From: Azoarcus sp.
Lineage (GTDB): Bacteria > Pseudomonadota > Gammaproteobacteria > Burkholderiales > Rhodocyclaceae
Reading direction: 5' to 3'
DNA: 17,826 bases
Assembly: GCA_031258035.1 (NCBI GenBank)
Contig: JAIRNL010000044.1
Span: 1-17,826 of the forward strand
Shown: piece by piece, positions 1-7,690 of the stretch
Position numbering within the stretch: the first letter of the stretch is position 1
How the letters are laid out: every line of letters begins with the position of its first letter
Translations under genes and position numbers: made by a program
Notes under the pieces: generated by a model
Databases searched by the model: none
Told to the model about the DNA's origin: nothing
Seen by the model: only the letters and a program-made list of their open reading frames with translations

Positions 1-561
1 GTGTTTCTCGGCATGAATCCGGGGCCATTCGGGATGGTGCAGACGGGCGTCCCCTTTGGCGAAGTCGCCGCCGTGCGCGACTGGCTCGGGCTGGAAGGCC
101 CGGTCGGGCAGCCAGCGCACGTCAATCCGAAACGGCCGGTCGAAGGCTTCGCCTGCGCGCGCTCCGAGGTGAGCGGTCGCCGCCTGTGGGGCTTGTTCCG
201 CGAGCGTTTCGGCAAGGCAGAGGCTTTTTTCGCCGATCATTTCGTCGCCAATTATTGTCCGCTCGCGTTCTTCGTCGACGGGCGCAATCTCACGCCGGAC
301 AAACTCCCCGCGGGTGAACAGGCCGCCTTGCTGGCTGCCTGCGATGAACACCTGCGCGCACTGGTGGCGGCGCTCGAACCGGCGTGGGTGATCGGCGTCG
401 GCGCGTGGGCCGAAAGCCGGGCGAAGGCGGCCCTCGGCGGATCGCGCGGCGTGCGCATCGGCCGCATTCTTCATCCCAGCCCAGCCAGCCCCGCCGCCAA
501 TCGGGGGTGGGCGGAAGCGGCGAGCCGCCAACTCGCCGAACTTGGCGCATGGACAGCGTGA
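1..561 (+). CDS. SMUG-type single-strand-selective uracil-DNA glycosylase (5' end outside window)
   Basis: Base-excision-repair enzyme expected to remove uracil and oxidised pyrimidines from DNA. The reading frame is open from base 1. The first residues already belong to the catalytic motif NPGPFGMVQTGVPFG (Asn codon at 16-18), which in SMUG1 proteins lies several dozen residues into the protein, so the true N-terminus is upstream of the window and the GTG at base 1 is not the start. The second active-site motif HPSPASPAANRGW is present near the C-terminus (His codon at 472-474), followed by the usual short tail ending in LAELGAW. Both motifs closely resemble the animal SMUG1 and bacterial SMUG families rather than Ung or Mug. 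It converges on the PIN-domain gene with only 32 bases between the stop codons. Family assignment is strong; the exact substrate range is inferred. Confidence 0.88.
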   Translation: MFLGMNPGPFGMVQTGVPFGEVAAVRDWLGLEGPVGQPAHVNPKRPVEGFACARSEVSGRRLWGLFRERFGKAEAFFADHFVANYCPLAFFVDGRNLTPDKLPAGEQAALLAACDEHLRALVAALEPAWVIGVGAWAESRAKAALGGSRGVRIGRILHPSPASPAANRGWAEAASRQLAELGAWTA

Positions 562-593
562 CAGTCGTGGCCCGTTTGTCGCCCGCCCGCCGT

Positions 594-1037
594 TCAGCGG
601 TTTTCGGTGAGGCAGGCAAGAAAGCTCTCCGGCGTCACGATCCGGAACCTTTCGCGCAACAGGCGATGGCGGTTCAGTTCCAGCAGCCGCCGGTCGCGGG
701 TGAGAAGATGGCTCGCGCCACCGTCGCGCGCGATTTCGAGGAATTTCTGGTCGTCGCGGTCACGGCATTGCGGCAACTCGAACGTTCCGGCGCTGTCGGG
801 CGGCGGAACGAGAAGGCCGCAATATTGCGCGAGAATCCGCGCCTGCCGTTCCGGCGCGAGGCCGAACCGTGCGCGAGCCAGCACATGGCGCAATTCTTCC
901 AGCGCGTCGTCGCGGCCCAGAAGCGCGAATTGCCCGCGGGAAATCGCCCCGGCAAGCAGGGCAAGGCCGGGATCGCCGAAATGCCATAGCGCCAACACCG
1001 TGTTGGTGTCGAGCACGAGGCGCGAAAGGCCGCTCAT
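594..1037 (-). CDS. PIN-domain putative ribonuclease (VapC-like, toxin-type PIN family)
   Basis: Small 147-residue protein with the acidic residues expected of a PIN-fold metal-dependent ribonuclease: VLDTNTVL near the N-terminus (first catalytic Asp), an acidic centre EEL around residues 47-49, CRDRDDQKFLEIA in the middle, and HLLTRDRRLL with a further Asp. This arrangement fits the family annotated as putative toxin-antitoxin component, PIN family. No antitoxin-like small gene is seen directly upstream on the minus strand; the upstream neighbour is phaC, whose stop codon lies 68 bases away, so it may be read through from phaC. It is therefore an orphan PIN protein here, and a toxin role is not demonstrated. 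Fold assignment is firm; the RNA target is unknown. Confidence 0.82.
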   Translation of the reverse strand: MSGLSRLVLDTNTVLALWHFGDPGLALLAGAISRGQFALLGRDDALEELRHVLARARFGLAPERQARILAQYCGLLVPPPDSAGTFELPQCRDRDDQKFLEIARDGGASHLLTRDRRLLELNRHRLLRERFRIVTPESFLACLTENR

Positions 1038-1105
1038 CGGTGAAAAATGGGACAGCGCGGCGGGCCGTGCGCCGCCCGCGCCGTCTCCGGGTGGATGGAT
1101 CGCCT

Positions 1106-2908
1106 TTACAGCCGAAACTTGACGAAGGAACCGGGCGCTTCTTCCAGGGCTTTCAGTTTGCCGCCCGCCGGATCGCGCGCCGCGAGCTTGTCGCTGTCAT
1201 GCCCCGTCACCCACTCCTGCCAATTGACCCACCACGACCCCTCGTGCTGTCCGGCGCCGGCAAACCACTCGTCCGAGGTCGCGGGCAATTTGGGCGCGGG
1301 ATTCAGCCAATAGCCGTATTTGTTGGCGACGGGCGGGTTGACGATGCCGGCGATGTGGCCCGAGCCGCCGAGGACGAAACGCACCGGCGCGGTGAAACGG
1401 CATGCGCCGAGGTAGGTGCTTTTCCATGGCGCGATGTGGTCTTCCATGGTCGAGATGAAAAAGCTCGGCACATTGATCTTGCCGAGATCAATCGGCACGC
1501 CGTCGATGTCGATGCCGCCTGGTTCGACCAGCTTGTTTTCCATGTACATCTTGCGCAGGTAGAAGCTGTGCATCTTCGCGGGCAGGCGGGTGGAGTCGGA
1601 ATTCCAATACAGCAGGTCGAAGGGGAAGGGGTCTTTCCCCATGAGGTAGTTATTGACCACGAACGACCAGATCAGGTCGTTGGCGCGCAGCATGTTGAAA
1701 GTGCCGGCCATCTCCGAGCCTTCGAGGTAGCCGCGCTTGAACATTTTCTTTTCGAGGCTGGCGACCTGGCCTTCGTCGATGAACACGCCCAGTTCGCCCG
1801 GCTCGGAAAAGTCGGTGAGGGTGGTGAGGAAGGTCGCCGAAGCGATGCGCTTTTGCTTTTTGGCCGCGAGGTACGCGAGCGTGGTAGCCAGCAGCGTGCC
1901 GCCGAGGCAATAGCCGATGGCGTTGATTTCTTTTTCGCCGGTCTGCGTCTCGATGGCGTCGAGCGCGGCGAAAAGCCCTTCGTGCATGTAGGAGCCGAAG
2001 GTTTTTTCAGCCAGCTTCTCGTCGGGGTTGACCCAGGAGATCATGAAGACGGTGTGCCCCTGATCCACGAGCCATTTGACGAAGGAGTTCTTCTCGCGCA
2101 GATCGAGGATGTAGAACTTGTTGATCCAGGGCGGCACGATCAGGATCGGACGCCTGAATACCTTGTCGGTGTTCGGCTGGTACTGGATCAACTGCATCAT
2201 GTCGGTCTGGAACACGACCTTGCCCGGCGAGACGGCGACGTTCTTGCCCAACTCGAACGCCGTGGTGTCGGTCATCTTCACCCGCACGTTGCCCTGGCCT
2301 TCCTCGATGTCGCGCAGCAGGTTGTTCAGGCCCCTGATGAGATTCTGTCCATTGCTGCGCACGGTCTCGCGGAACACTTCCGGATTGGTGAGCGCGAAGT
2401 TGGACGGCGACAGGGCGTCGATATACTGGCGGGTGAAGAAATCGACTTTCTTTGCCGTCTGTTCGTCCAGCCCTTCGACGCCATTGACCAGTTCGTGGAC
2501 GTGGCGCGCCGTGATCAGGTAGGACTGCTTGACGAAGTCGAACATGAAATGTTCCTGCCACTGCTCGTCGCGGAAACGCTTGTCGCTGCGCGCCGGAACG
2601 GCGACCGGGGCGGCGTGCATGCCGGCGAACCGCAACATCGACTGCTGCCACAAAGAGAAGTAGTCCCATACCAGGTTCATCTGCGCCTGCGCGAGCTTGT
2701 AGGGATTGGAGAGCAGGCGGGCCATCATGTCCATGAAAGCCTGGGCGATGCCCAGTTCGTCGGACGGCGTCTCGATGCCTTTCTTGAACTGGCGCTGTAT
2801 GTGTTCGCCGATCAGGGTCGAGGCGCGGCGGGCGACTTCGGCATAGGTCTTGGCAATCTCTTCGGGATTGGGCAGTTCGGCGGCGACTTCCTTCGGGGTG
2901 GTGCTCAT
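1106..2908 (-). CDS. phaC: Class I poly(3-hydroxyalkanoate) synthase
   Basis: Polymerises (R)-3-hydroxyacyl-CoA, typically 3-hydroxybutyryl-CoA, into storage polyester at the surface of intracellular granules. The protein is 600 residues, the usual class I length. The lipase-like box GYCLGG at residues 332-337 carries the catalytic Cys334. Asp490 (STMEDHIAPW) and His518 (GSGHIAG) complete the Cys-Asp-His triad. The N-terminal region (about 1-200) is the variable, helical class I extension and the alpha/beta-hydrolase domain follows. The chosen ATG gives MSTTPKEVAA and has AGGAG 11 bases upstream. It lies downstream of the VOC gene on the same strand across a 134-base gap, with the phaM-like gene further upstream; phaA and phaB are not in the window. 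A long open frame on the opposite strand is a coding shadow. Confidence 0.96.
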   Translation of the reverse strand: MSTTPKEVAAELPNPEEIAKTYAEVARRASTLIGEHIQRQFKKGIETPSDELGIAQAFMDMMARLLSNPYKLAQAQMNLVWDYFSLWQQSMLRFAGMHAAPVAVPARSDKRFRDEQWQEHFMFDFVKQSYLITARHVHELVNGVEGLDEQTAKKVDFFTRQYIDALSPSNFALTNPEVFRETVRSNGQNLIRGLNNLLRDIEEGQGNVRVKMTDTTAFELGKNVAVSPGKVVFQTDMMQLIQYQPNTDKVFRRPILIVPPWINKFYILDLREKNSFVKWLVDQGHTVFMISWVNPDEKLAEKTFGSYMHEGLFAALDAIETQTGEKEINAIGYCLGGTLLATTLAYLAAKKQKRIASATFLTTLTDFSEPGELGVFIDEGQVASLEKKMFKRGYLEGSEMAGTFNMLRANDLIWSFVVNNYLMGKDPFPFDLLYWNSDSTRLPAKMHSFYLRKMYMENKLVEPGGIDIDGVPIDLGKINVPSFFISTMEDHIAPWKSTYLGACRFTAPVRFVLGGSGHIAGIVNPPVANKYGYWLNPAPKLPATSDEWFAGAGQHEGSWWVNWQEWVTGHDSDKLAARDPAGGKLKALEEAPGSFVKFRL

Positions 2909-3018
2909 GATCTGATCGGCTCCTGATGGGTATCAGTATGGGACTGGGTGAAAAACCAGAATAACGGTGAATCCTCGGAAACGCTTCCTTTTCCGGCAGC
3001 CGGGGCGGATGCCCGCGC

Positions 3019-3038
3019 TTCGGCGACGATGCGCCGAA
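3019..3038 (-). terminator. Short stem-loop just after the VOC gene
   Basis: A perfect 7-bp stem (TTCGGCG / CGCCGAA) with a 6-base loop begins 5 bases past the VOC stop codon on the minus strand. No U-rich tract follows, so it is not a classical intrinsic terminator. It could stabilise the 3' end of the VOC message or reduce read-through into phaC. Assignment as a terminator is inference. Confidence 0.35.
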
Positions 3039-3042
3039 TGGT

Positions 3043-3522
3043 TCAACCGGCGGACAGGCGGGAAAAGGCTTCGACGACCGCGGGCGGCGCCTGCACCAGT
3101 TCGACCAGCACGCCTTCGGCGCCGATGGGGAATTCGTCGTTGCCTTTCGGGTGCAGGAAGGTGATGTCGTAACCCGCCGCGCCCTTGCGGATGCCGCCGG
3201 GGGCAAAACGCACGCCCTGGGCAGCCAGCCATTCGACGGCGCGCGGCAGGTCGTCGACCCACAGCCCCACATGGTTCAGCGGGGTGGCATGGACGGCAGG
3301 CTTCTTTTCAGGATCGAGCGGCTGCATCAGATCGACCTCGACCCTGAACGGGCCGCTGCCCATGGCACAGATGTCTTCATCGACGTTTTCGCGCTCGGAA
3401 ACGAAATTGCCCGCAACGTCGAGCCCGAGCATATCGACCCACAGGGTACGCAGTCTTTCCTTGCTCAAACCGCCGATGGCGATTTGCTGAACGCCGAGAA
3501 TCCTGAACGGGCGCGAGGCCAT
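3043..3522 (-). CDS. VOC-family (glyoxalase I / methylmalonyl-CoA epimerase-like) protein
   Basis: A 159-residue protein of the vicinal-oxygen-chelate fold with two beta-alpha-beta-beta-beta halves. Putative metal ligands fall at the expected places: Gln13 (VQQIAIG), Glu62 (FRVEVDLM), His84 (LNHVGLWVDD) and Glu141 (GVLVELVQ). Many relatives have His at the first position; Gln there also occurs in human glyoxalase I. The C-terminal HPKGNDEFPIGAEGVLVEL resembles glyoxalase and methylmalonyl-CoA epimerase sequences, so the substrate could be a glutathione hemithioacetal or an acyl-CoA. The start is an ATG with GGGAG 8 bases upstream. It sits between phaM and phaC on the same strand, which would suit an acyl-CoA role, but that link is inference. 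The fold is confident, the reaction is not. Confidence 0.82.
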   Translation of the reverse strand: MASRPFRILGVQQIAIGGLSKERLRTLWVDMLGLDVAGNFVSERENVDEDICAMGSGPFRVEVDLMQPLDPEKKPAVHATPLNHVGLWVDDLPRAVEWLAAQGVRFAPGGIRKGAAGYDITFLHPKGNDEFPIGAEGVLVELVQAPPAVVEAFSRLSAG

Positions 3523-3564
3523 GTAGCTGTCTCCCTGAAAGCGGCGGCTGGCTGAAAAAACTGC

Positions 3565-3593
3565 ATTTTAACGATTCGCCCTCGTCACGGCAG
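3565..3593 (-). promoter_or_regulatory. Possible sigma70 promoter of the VOC gene
   Basis: On the minus strand, TAAAAT (complement of 3565-3570, 5 of 6 to TATAAT) lies 17 bases from CTGCCG (complement of 3588-3593, 3 of 6 to TTGACA). It is about 40 bases upstream of the VOC start codon. The -35 is weak, so this is a plausible but unproven promoter; it would separate VOC-phaC transcription from phaM. Confidence 0.38.
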
Positions 3594-3687
3594 TGTTTAT
3601 TTGGCGGCATCCGGGCGGTGGATGGAGACAGGATTCTGCCACTGCCGACGCGGAGGGAAATACCTGTTTTCCCCAAGGCACGGGAAC

Positions 3688-3736
3688 GCAAACCGGCTAC
3701 TGCCCCGGAAATATCCCGGGGCAGTAGCCGGTTTGC
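3688..3736. repeat. 21-bp perfect inverted repeat (large hairpin, likely transcription end of phaM)
   Basis: Arms at 3688-3708 and 3716-3736 are exact reverse complements, with a 7-base loop AAATATC. The hairpin starts 33 bases past the phaM stop codon on the minus strand, in the 247-base gap before the VOC gene. The minus-strand RNA beyond the stem begins GTTCCCGTGCC, with no run of U, so it is not a standard intrinsic terminator. It may act as an RNA 3'-end stabiliser, a Rho-associated barrier, or be a copy of a dispersed palindromic element. The structure is seen; its role is inferred. Confidence 0.75.
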
Positions 3737-3769
3737 GGTTCATCACGTCCGGGCGCGGGATGTCCGGTT

Positions 3770-4213
3770 TTACTTGTTGCCGGTTTCCGCCGGCTTGCGT
3801 CTGGCGCGGGATTTGCCGGGCGCGACCGAGGAGGCGGGCCCATCCGCCGGAACCGGCGACTGGGCATCCTCTCCCTGCGCCTTGGCGCCCATCATGTTCC
3901 AGGGCCACAGAAACGGGTTGTTCTGGGCGGGAGGCGGTTCGGTTTCGGGCGGCGTTTCCGGGTTGTGCGCCTGGCCCATGGCCTGGACCGCGGCGATTGC
4001 GGCGCGCTGGACATCGAGTCCCTGGATGGCCATTTGCAGCATGCTGAGATTCATCTTCAGCCAACCTTCGACCGCCCGCATGTCGCCGATGCGTTTTTCA
4101 AGCTCATCGACATCGAGCGTCGGCGTCACCATGCCGGGCAAGGCGAAACCCAGCCGGCCCCACATGTTGCGCACGAATTCGAGTGGATCGTGGGCCGCGT
4201 GCTCTGCTGACAT
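3770..4213 (-). CDS. phaM: PhaM-like PHA granule-associated protein
   Basis: 147-residue protein resembling PhaM of Ralstonia, which activates PHA synthase and ties granules to the nucleoid. The diagnostic region is at residues 24-69: ALPGMVTPTLDVDELEKRI, then the helical MRAVEGWLKMNLSMLQMAIQ and QGLDVQRAAIAAV. A Pro-rich linker follows (PETPPETEPPPA), then FLWPWNMMG and a short basic tail, SRARRKPAETGNK, which could bind DNA as the lysine/arginine-rich tail of PhaM does. It is shorter than Ralstonia PhaM, mainly in this tail. The start ATG has a strong AGGAGG eight bases upstream. It follows the ParA-like gene by 74 bases on the same strand and lies near phaC, as the proposed role would predict. 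Identification is from remembered family sequence, not a search. Confidence 0.78.
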   Translation of the reverse strand: MSAEHAAHDPLEFVRNMWGRLGFALPGMVTPTLDVDELEKRIGDMRAVEGWLKMNLSMLQMAIQGLDVQRAAIAAVQAMGQAHNPETPPETEPPPAQNNPFLWPWNMMGAKAQGEDAQSPVPADGPASSVAPGKSRARRKPAETGNK

Positions 4214-4287
4214 GATCTTCCCCTCCTGTGGCTATTGTCCGGTTATCTTACTCGCTTACACACACGGCTGGCACGCATATCGTCATC

Positions 4288-4980
4288 TCAGACCGTGCGA
4301 TGCAGGCGCAGGGGTATTTCGGCGGGCGGCAGGCGCTCGGCGCGCCCCTGGTCTTCCCTCGTGTCGCCGTCGTCGGTTTCGATTTCCAGCACCTCCAGCA
4401 CCTCCCGGGCGATCCTGCGGCAGGCCCTGGCGAGCAGGCTGGGCAACTGCTCCGGAACCTGCTTCTGCAACAACAGCTTGGACGAGGACAGCGCCCCGAC
4501 CGGCTTGAGGATGCGATGCCGGTAAGCGCCCATGAACCGCAGCACGTTGCGATCCGCGGCCTCGCGCTGCCAGGCGTTGCCCGGCCATTGCGACGGCACC
4601 GCGTATGCGCGCGGAAACAGATCGAGGTCGCGGACGACCGTGCGAATATCCTCGTGCGAATCGCGGAACGGCAACAGCACGATGTCGGCCATGCCATAGA
4701 GCTTGTGATCCATATCGGTGCGATTGCCCGCGCCATCGACCACGCCGACCCAATCGTCGAGGGAGCGTAATTTGGTGATGACTTTAGCCAGGGCCTCCGC
4801 GTTGCGCGCATCGGCGGTAATGTAGCGACGGCCGGCGGGCGAGAGCGGCTCGCGGGAGATGTCGGTCAGTACGCAGGCGGCGCGGTGTCCGAGCAGGCCC
4901 AGCCCCTGGCTCAGCATATGCGAGAGGGTCGTCTTGCCGGTACCGCCTTTGTTGCCGAGCACGCAGATGATCTTTGCCAT
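4288..4980 (-). CDS. ParA/MinD-like P-loop ATPase
   Basis: 230-residue cytoplasmic ATPase of the ParA/MinD (SIMIBI) class. The deviant Walker A motif GNKGGTGKTTL occupies residues 9-19, with the signature Lys11 and catalytic Lys16. WVGVVDGAGNRTDM provides the switch/Walker B region and ADIVLLPF the following strand. The family forms ATP-dependent dimers that often bind DNA nonspecifically and position plasmids, chemoreceptor arrays, carboxysomes or division proteins. The ATG at 4980 was chosen over an upstream in-frame start because the protein then begins MAKIICVLGNKGG, the usual distance to Walker A, and AGGA lies 9 bases upstream. No parB gene or parS-like repeat is seen, so this is not an ordinary chromosome-partition pair. 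Its neighbour on the same strand is phaM, which suggests positioning of PHA granules; that is inference. Confidence 0.85.
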   Translation of the reverse strand: MAKIICVLGNKGGTGKTTLSHMLSQGLGLLGHRAACVLTDISREPLSPAGRRYITADARNAEALAKVITKLRSLDDWVGVVDGAGNRTDMDHKLYGMADIVLLPFRDSHEDIRTVVRDLDLFPRAYAVPSQWPGNAWQREAADRNVLRFMGAYRHRILKPVGALSSSKLLLQKQVPEQLPSLLARACRRIAREVLEVLEIETDDGDTREDQGRAERLPPAEIPLRLHRTV

Positions 4981-5235
4981 GATTCTGTCCTGGAAACGAG
5001 CGGGAGGAGAAATCGCACCTTGACATTGTGACCCCGCCCCTGCCGCCGCCAGCCGCAAAAAAACAGCGGTTCGTGAGGTCAGTTCAGCGTTTCGCGCCCG
5101 GAGAGGAAGCAAAAACGGCTGGAGGGGAGCGGAATTGGCGGCTCCCGGGGCCGCGCGCCCTGGCTGGCGCACAGGCGAATGCTACCAGCCGGCGCCGGGG
5201 CGATGTAACCGACATGGCAGGCGCGGCAGGCAGGA

Positions 5236-6408
5236 TTACACGCCGCCCGGCGTATGCAGGCGCAGAAAGCCGCCGCCGGGTCGACGGACGACGACGCCCG
5301 CAAGCTCCAGGGTGAGCAGGTGGGCCTGCAACGTCTCGACGCCGAGGCCGACAGCCAGTGCCAGGCTGTCGATATCGCGCCCATCGTCGCCAAGCGCATC
5401 CAGGATGCGGACAGCTTCCGGCGCGAGGTTCGCGGGCACGGCGGGCATGCCGGATCGCGGCGTGCGGCCTTCCGCCGGGGCGCGGCGGGAAGAGGGGCGC
5501 CCGGTCCGGGCCGGTTGTGGCAGCAACTCGCCATCGAGGCGGCCGCGCAGCTCTTCGAGCACGTCTTCGGCGGTCTCGACCAGTTTGGCGCCCTGGCGGA
5601 TCAGGCGATGGCAACCGCGAGCCAGCGGCGAATGGATGGAACCAGGAATGGCGAACACTTCGCGCCCGGCCTCGGCGGCAAGGCGGGCGGTAATCAGCGA
5701 ACCGCTGTTGGGCGCCGCCTCGACCACCAGCACACCCAACGAAAGCCCGGCGATCAGGCGGTTGCGGCGCGGGAAGTTCCGCGGCAAGGGCGGCGTGCCG
5801 AGCGGGAATTCACTGACGAGCGCGCCGCGCGCGGCGATCTCGCGCGCCAGCCCGGCATTGCGCGCCGGGTAGATGCGATCCAGTCCGGTGCCGACGACCG
5901 CGACCGTGCGGCCCCCTTCGGCTGCGAACGCGCCGCGGTGCGCGGCGGCGTCGATCCCCAGCGCCAGGCCGCTGACGATGACCAGTCCCGCCGCGCCCAG
6001 GCTGCGGGCGAAAGCCTCGGCATTGGCTTCGCCCTGGGCGCTGGCTGTACGGGCCCCCACCATCGCCAGGGCGGGAAGTCCGAGCAATGCCGGATCGCCC
6101 TTGACGTAAAGTACGGGCGGCGGATCGGCGATTTCAAGCAGAGCGCGCGGGTAGCCGTCGTCGGCGAGGGTGAGGAGATGGTTGCCTGGCTCGCCAGCCC
6201 AGGCGAGCGCGGCATCGAGCGCCCCCGGATCAGCACCGGCGAGCAGGGCGTCGGCGGCATCGGCGCCGACGACATCGGCAAGGTTGGCGCGCGACTGGGC
6301 AAAAACATGCCCCGGCAAGCCAAAGACGGCAAGCAACTTGCGCTGCCGCGCCGGGCTTACCGGGCTCAGTGCGAAGCGGAGCCAGGCGGCAAGCTCCGCG
6401 CGAGCCAC
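5236..6408 (-). CDS. dprA: DNA-processing protein DprA (Smf)
   Basis: Binds incoming single-stranded DNA during natural transformation and loads RecA. The 390-residue protein has the full family layout: a SAM-like N-terminal part (about 1-70), the Rossmann core (about 75-285) with MVGARTASAQGEANA, IVSGLALGIDAAAH, VAVVGTGLDRIYP, FPRRNRLIAGLS and NSGSLITARLAAEAGR, an Arg/Pro-rich linker (about 290-325), and a C-terminal winged-helix domain (about 330-385). Translation starts at a GTG preceded by GATGAGG, 20 bases after the stop of the LysM gene, so the two are very likely co-transcribed, an arrangement common in betaproteobacteria. A 255-base gap without a recognisable gene separates it from the downstream ParA-like gene. 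The intact gene suggests competence potential. Confidence 0.95.
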   Translation of the reverse strand: MARAELAAWLRFALSPVSPARQRKLLAVFGLPGHVFAQSRANLADVVGADAADALLAGADPGALDAALAWAGEPGNHLLTLADDGYPRALLEIADPPPVLYVKGDPALLGLPALAMVGARTASAQGEANAEAFARSLGAAGLVIVSGLALGIDAAAHRGAFAAEGGRTVAVVGTGLDRIYPARNAGLAREIAARGALVSEFPLGTPPLPRNFPRRNRLIAGLSLGVLVVEAAPNSGSLITARLAAEAGREVFAIPGSIHSPLARGCHRLIRQGAKLVETAEDVLEELRGRLDGELLPQPARTGRPSSRRAPAEGRTPRSGMPAVPANLAPEAVRILDALGDDGRDIDSLALAVGLGVETLQAHLLTLELAGVVVRRPGGGFLRLHTPGGV

Positions 6409-6428
6409 CGCCTCATCTTGTTGTGGTT

Positions 6429-7487
6429 TCAGGGGTTGCGGGCGGCGTCGCCAACCGTCGCCGGTCCATCCGTGTCCATAATGAGCGCATAGGATACATG
6501 ATCGAAAACGCGGAATACCAGCACCGACCCATAACGCTTTTCGGGCAGGGCGTAAGCCTTGGACTTCATGCCGCTTCCTTTATAGACGGCGGTGCCGCGG
6601 TTGCGGAACAAAGCCAGGACGTGCCCCGCCTCCAGGCCGTCGAGCCTGCCGGCGCTGAGCGCGACCACGTTGAGTTTGCCGGTTTCGAGAACGCCGCGAT
6701 AGATCGAAACCAGGCGGGCATCAATGGTTTCACCGGGCGCGTGCGGGGCATAGGAAAAGACCAGGTCGCCCTCGGCCGGCAGCATCAGGTCGCCCGCGCC
6801 GATTTCCTCGACGGCCTCGACGATTTCGAGCGTAGTGGGATTGGTGCGCTCGGTGACTCTGGCTGCGCCCAGATACTGCACTTCCGTCCCCAGCCGCCTG
6901 CGACTGGCTGGATCGACGAGCGGCTTGCCAGGGCGGAAAATCGCCCATTTGTCGACGCCGTCGCTCACGCCCGTGGCAAAAACGGTCTCGCCCTGGCCGA
7001 GATAAACGCGGCTGGTTTCGGTGGCGACGATCGTGGCGGCGCCCTCGACCGAACGGCCGGCGATGACCAGGGGCCGGGTGAGGAAAGGCGCGATGGCCTT
7101 CAGCGGAATGGTCGATACGGCTTCATCGACCGGCGTCTGGTACACCTTCGGCTGCAACCTGCCATCGCCAACGGCCAAGCCAGCGGCGGCGCTGCCACTG
7201 CCAATGGCCTTGCCGATCCGCAGATATGGCCCGCTGCGGTCGAGTACGATGATCTGCCCGGGGTAGATGAGGTGCGGACTCTTGATCTGGCTTTCGTTCA
7301 TTTGCCAGACTTCGGGCCACCGCCAGGGCTCCTGCAAGAAACGGCCGGAGATGCCCCACAAAGTATCGCCTTTCGTCACGGTATAGGAATCTGGCGCGCT
7401 GGTTGCGAGCGCGGGCGGCGCGGCCTGGACGCTGGCGCAGGCAAGCGCCGCGATGCCGGAAACAAGGAAAGAGATGATTCGAAACAT
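6429..7487 (-). CDS. Secreted LysM-domain protein
   Basis: 352-residue exported protein. Residues 1-22 form a Sec signal peptide with probable cleavage after VQA. One LysM domain follows at about residues 34-82 (SYTVTKGDTLWGISGRFLQ to LIYPGQIIVLDRSG), which binds peptidoglycan or related glycans. The remaining 270 residues show no peptidase or glycosidase motif I recognise, so it is probably a cell-wall-associated non-enzymatic protein. The ATG has AGGAAG six bases upstream. It is divergent from def across about 200 bases and is followed by dprA after 20 bases; the same LysM-dprA / def-fmt arrangement is familiar from betaproteobacteria, but its precise function is unknown to me. Confidence 0.88.
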   Translation of the reverse strand: MFRIISFLVSGIAALACASVQAAPPALATSAPDSYTVTKGDTLWGISGRFLQEPWRWPEVWQMNESQIKSPHLIYPGQIIVLDRSGPYLRIGKAIGSGSAAAGLAVGDGRLQPKVYQTPVDEAVSTIPLKAIAPFLTRPLVIAGRSVEGAATIVATETSRVYLGQGETVFATGVSDGVDKWAIFRPGKPLVDPASRRRLGTEVQYLGAARVTERTNPTTLEIVEAVEEIGAGDLMLPAEGDLVFSYAPHAPGETIDARLVSIYRGVLETGKLNVVALSAGRLDGLEAGHVLALFRNRGTAVYKGSGMKSKAYALPEKRYGSVLVFRVFDHVSYALIMDTDGPATVGDAARNP

Positions 7488-7690
7488 TGCACGCTTCCTG
7501 TTGGTGCGGGTCGCTTCCCGATAAACCTGCGGTACACTGCCGGCCTTTACTTGGGCTTGCGCGTATCGGAGCGACGGTTGAACATGAAATCTGTCATGGC
7601 TTTTCGACTTCGGCGCAACACATGCTCGTCCATGGTAGAGCGCGCGGGAAAATTATGTTCGTGACGGTTTTCTTCTTCTGGTAAGGCTTT

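Noticed and set aside
594..1037. PIN protein as part of a toxin-antitoxin pair
   Set aside because: No short antitoxin frame with a DNA-binding pattern is found beside it; the adjacent genes are phaC and the glycosylase.
869..2926. 685-codon open frame on the plus strand opposite phaC
   Set aside because: It is fully antisense to a phaC gene with intact catalytic residues. Long shadow frames are common in GC-rich DNA, and its translation (His/Val/Asp/Glu-rich, no domain) does not resemble a known protein.
4981..5235. Possible small gene between dprA and the ParA-like gene
   Set aside because: Only low-complexity Arg/Pro-rich frames are present, with no ribosome site; AGCCGC/GCGGTT arms flank an A-rich loop but have no terminator layout.
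6369..7664. 431-codon plus-strand frame opposite the LysM gene
   Set aside because: It overlaps the LysM protein with its signal peptide and LysM motif; no independent evidence supports it.
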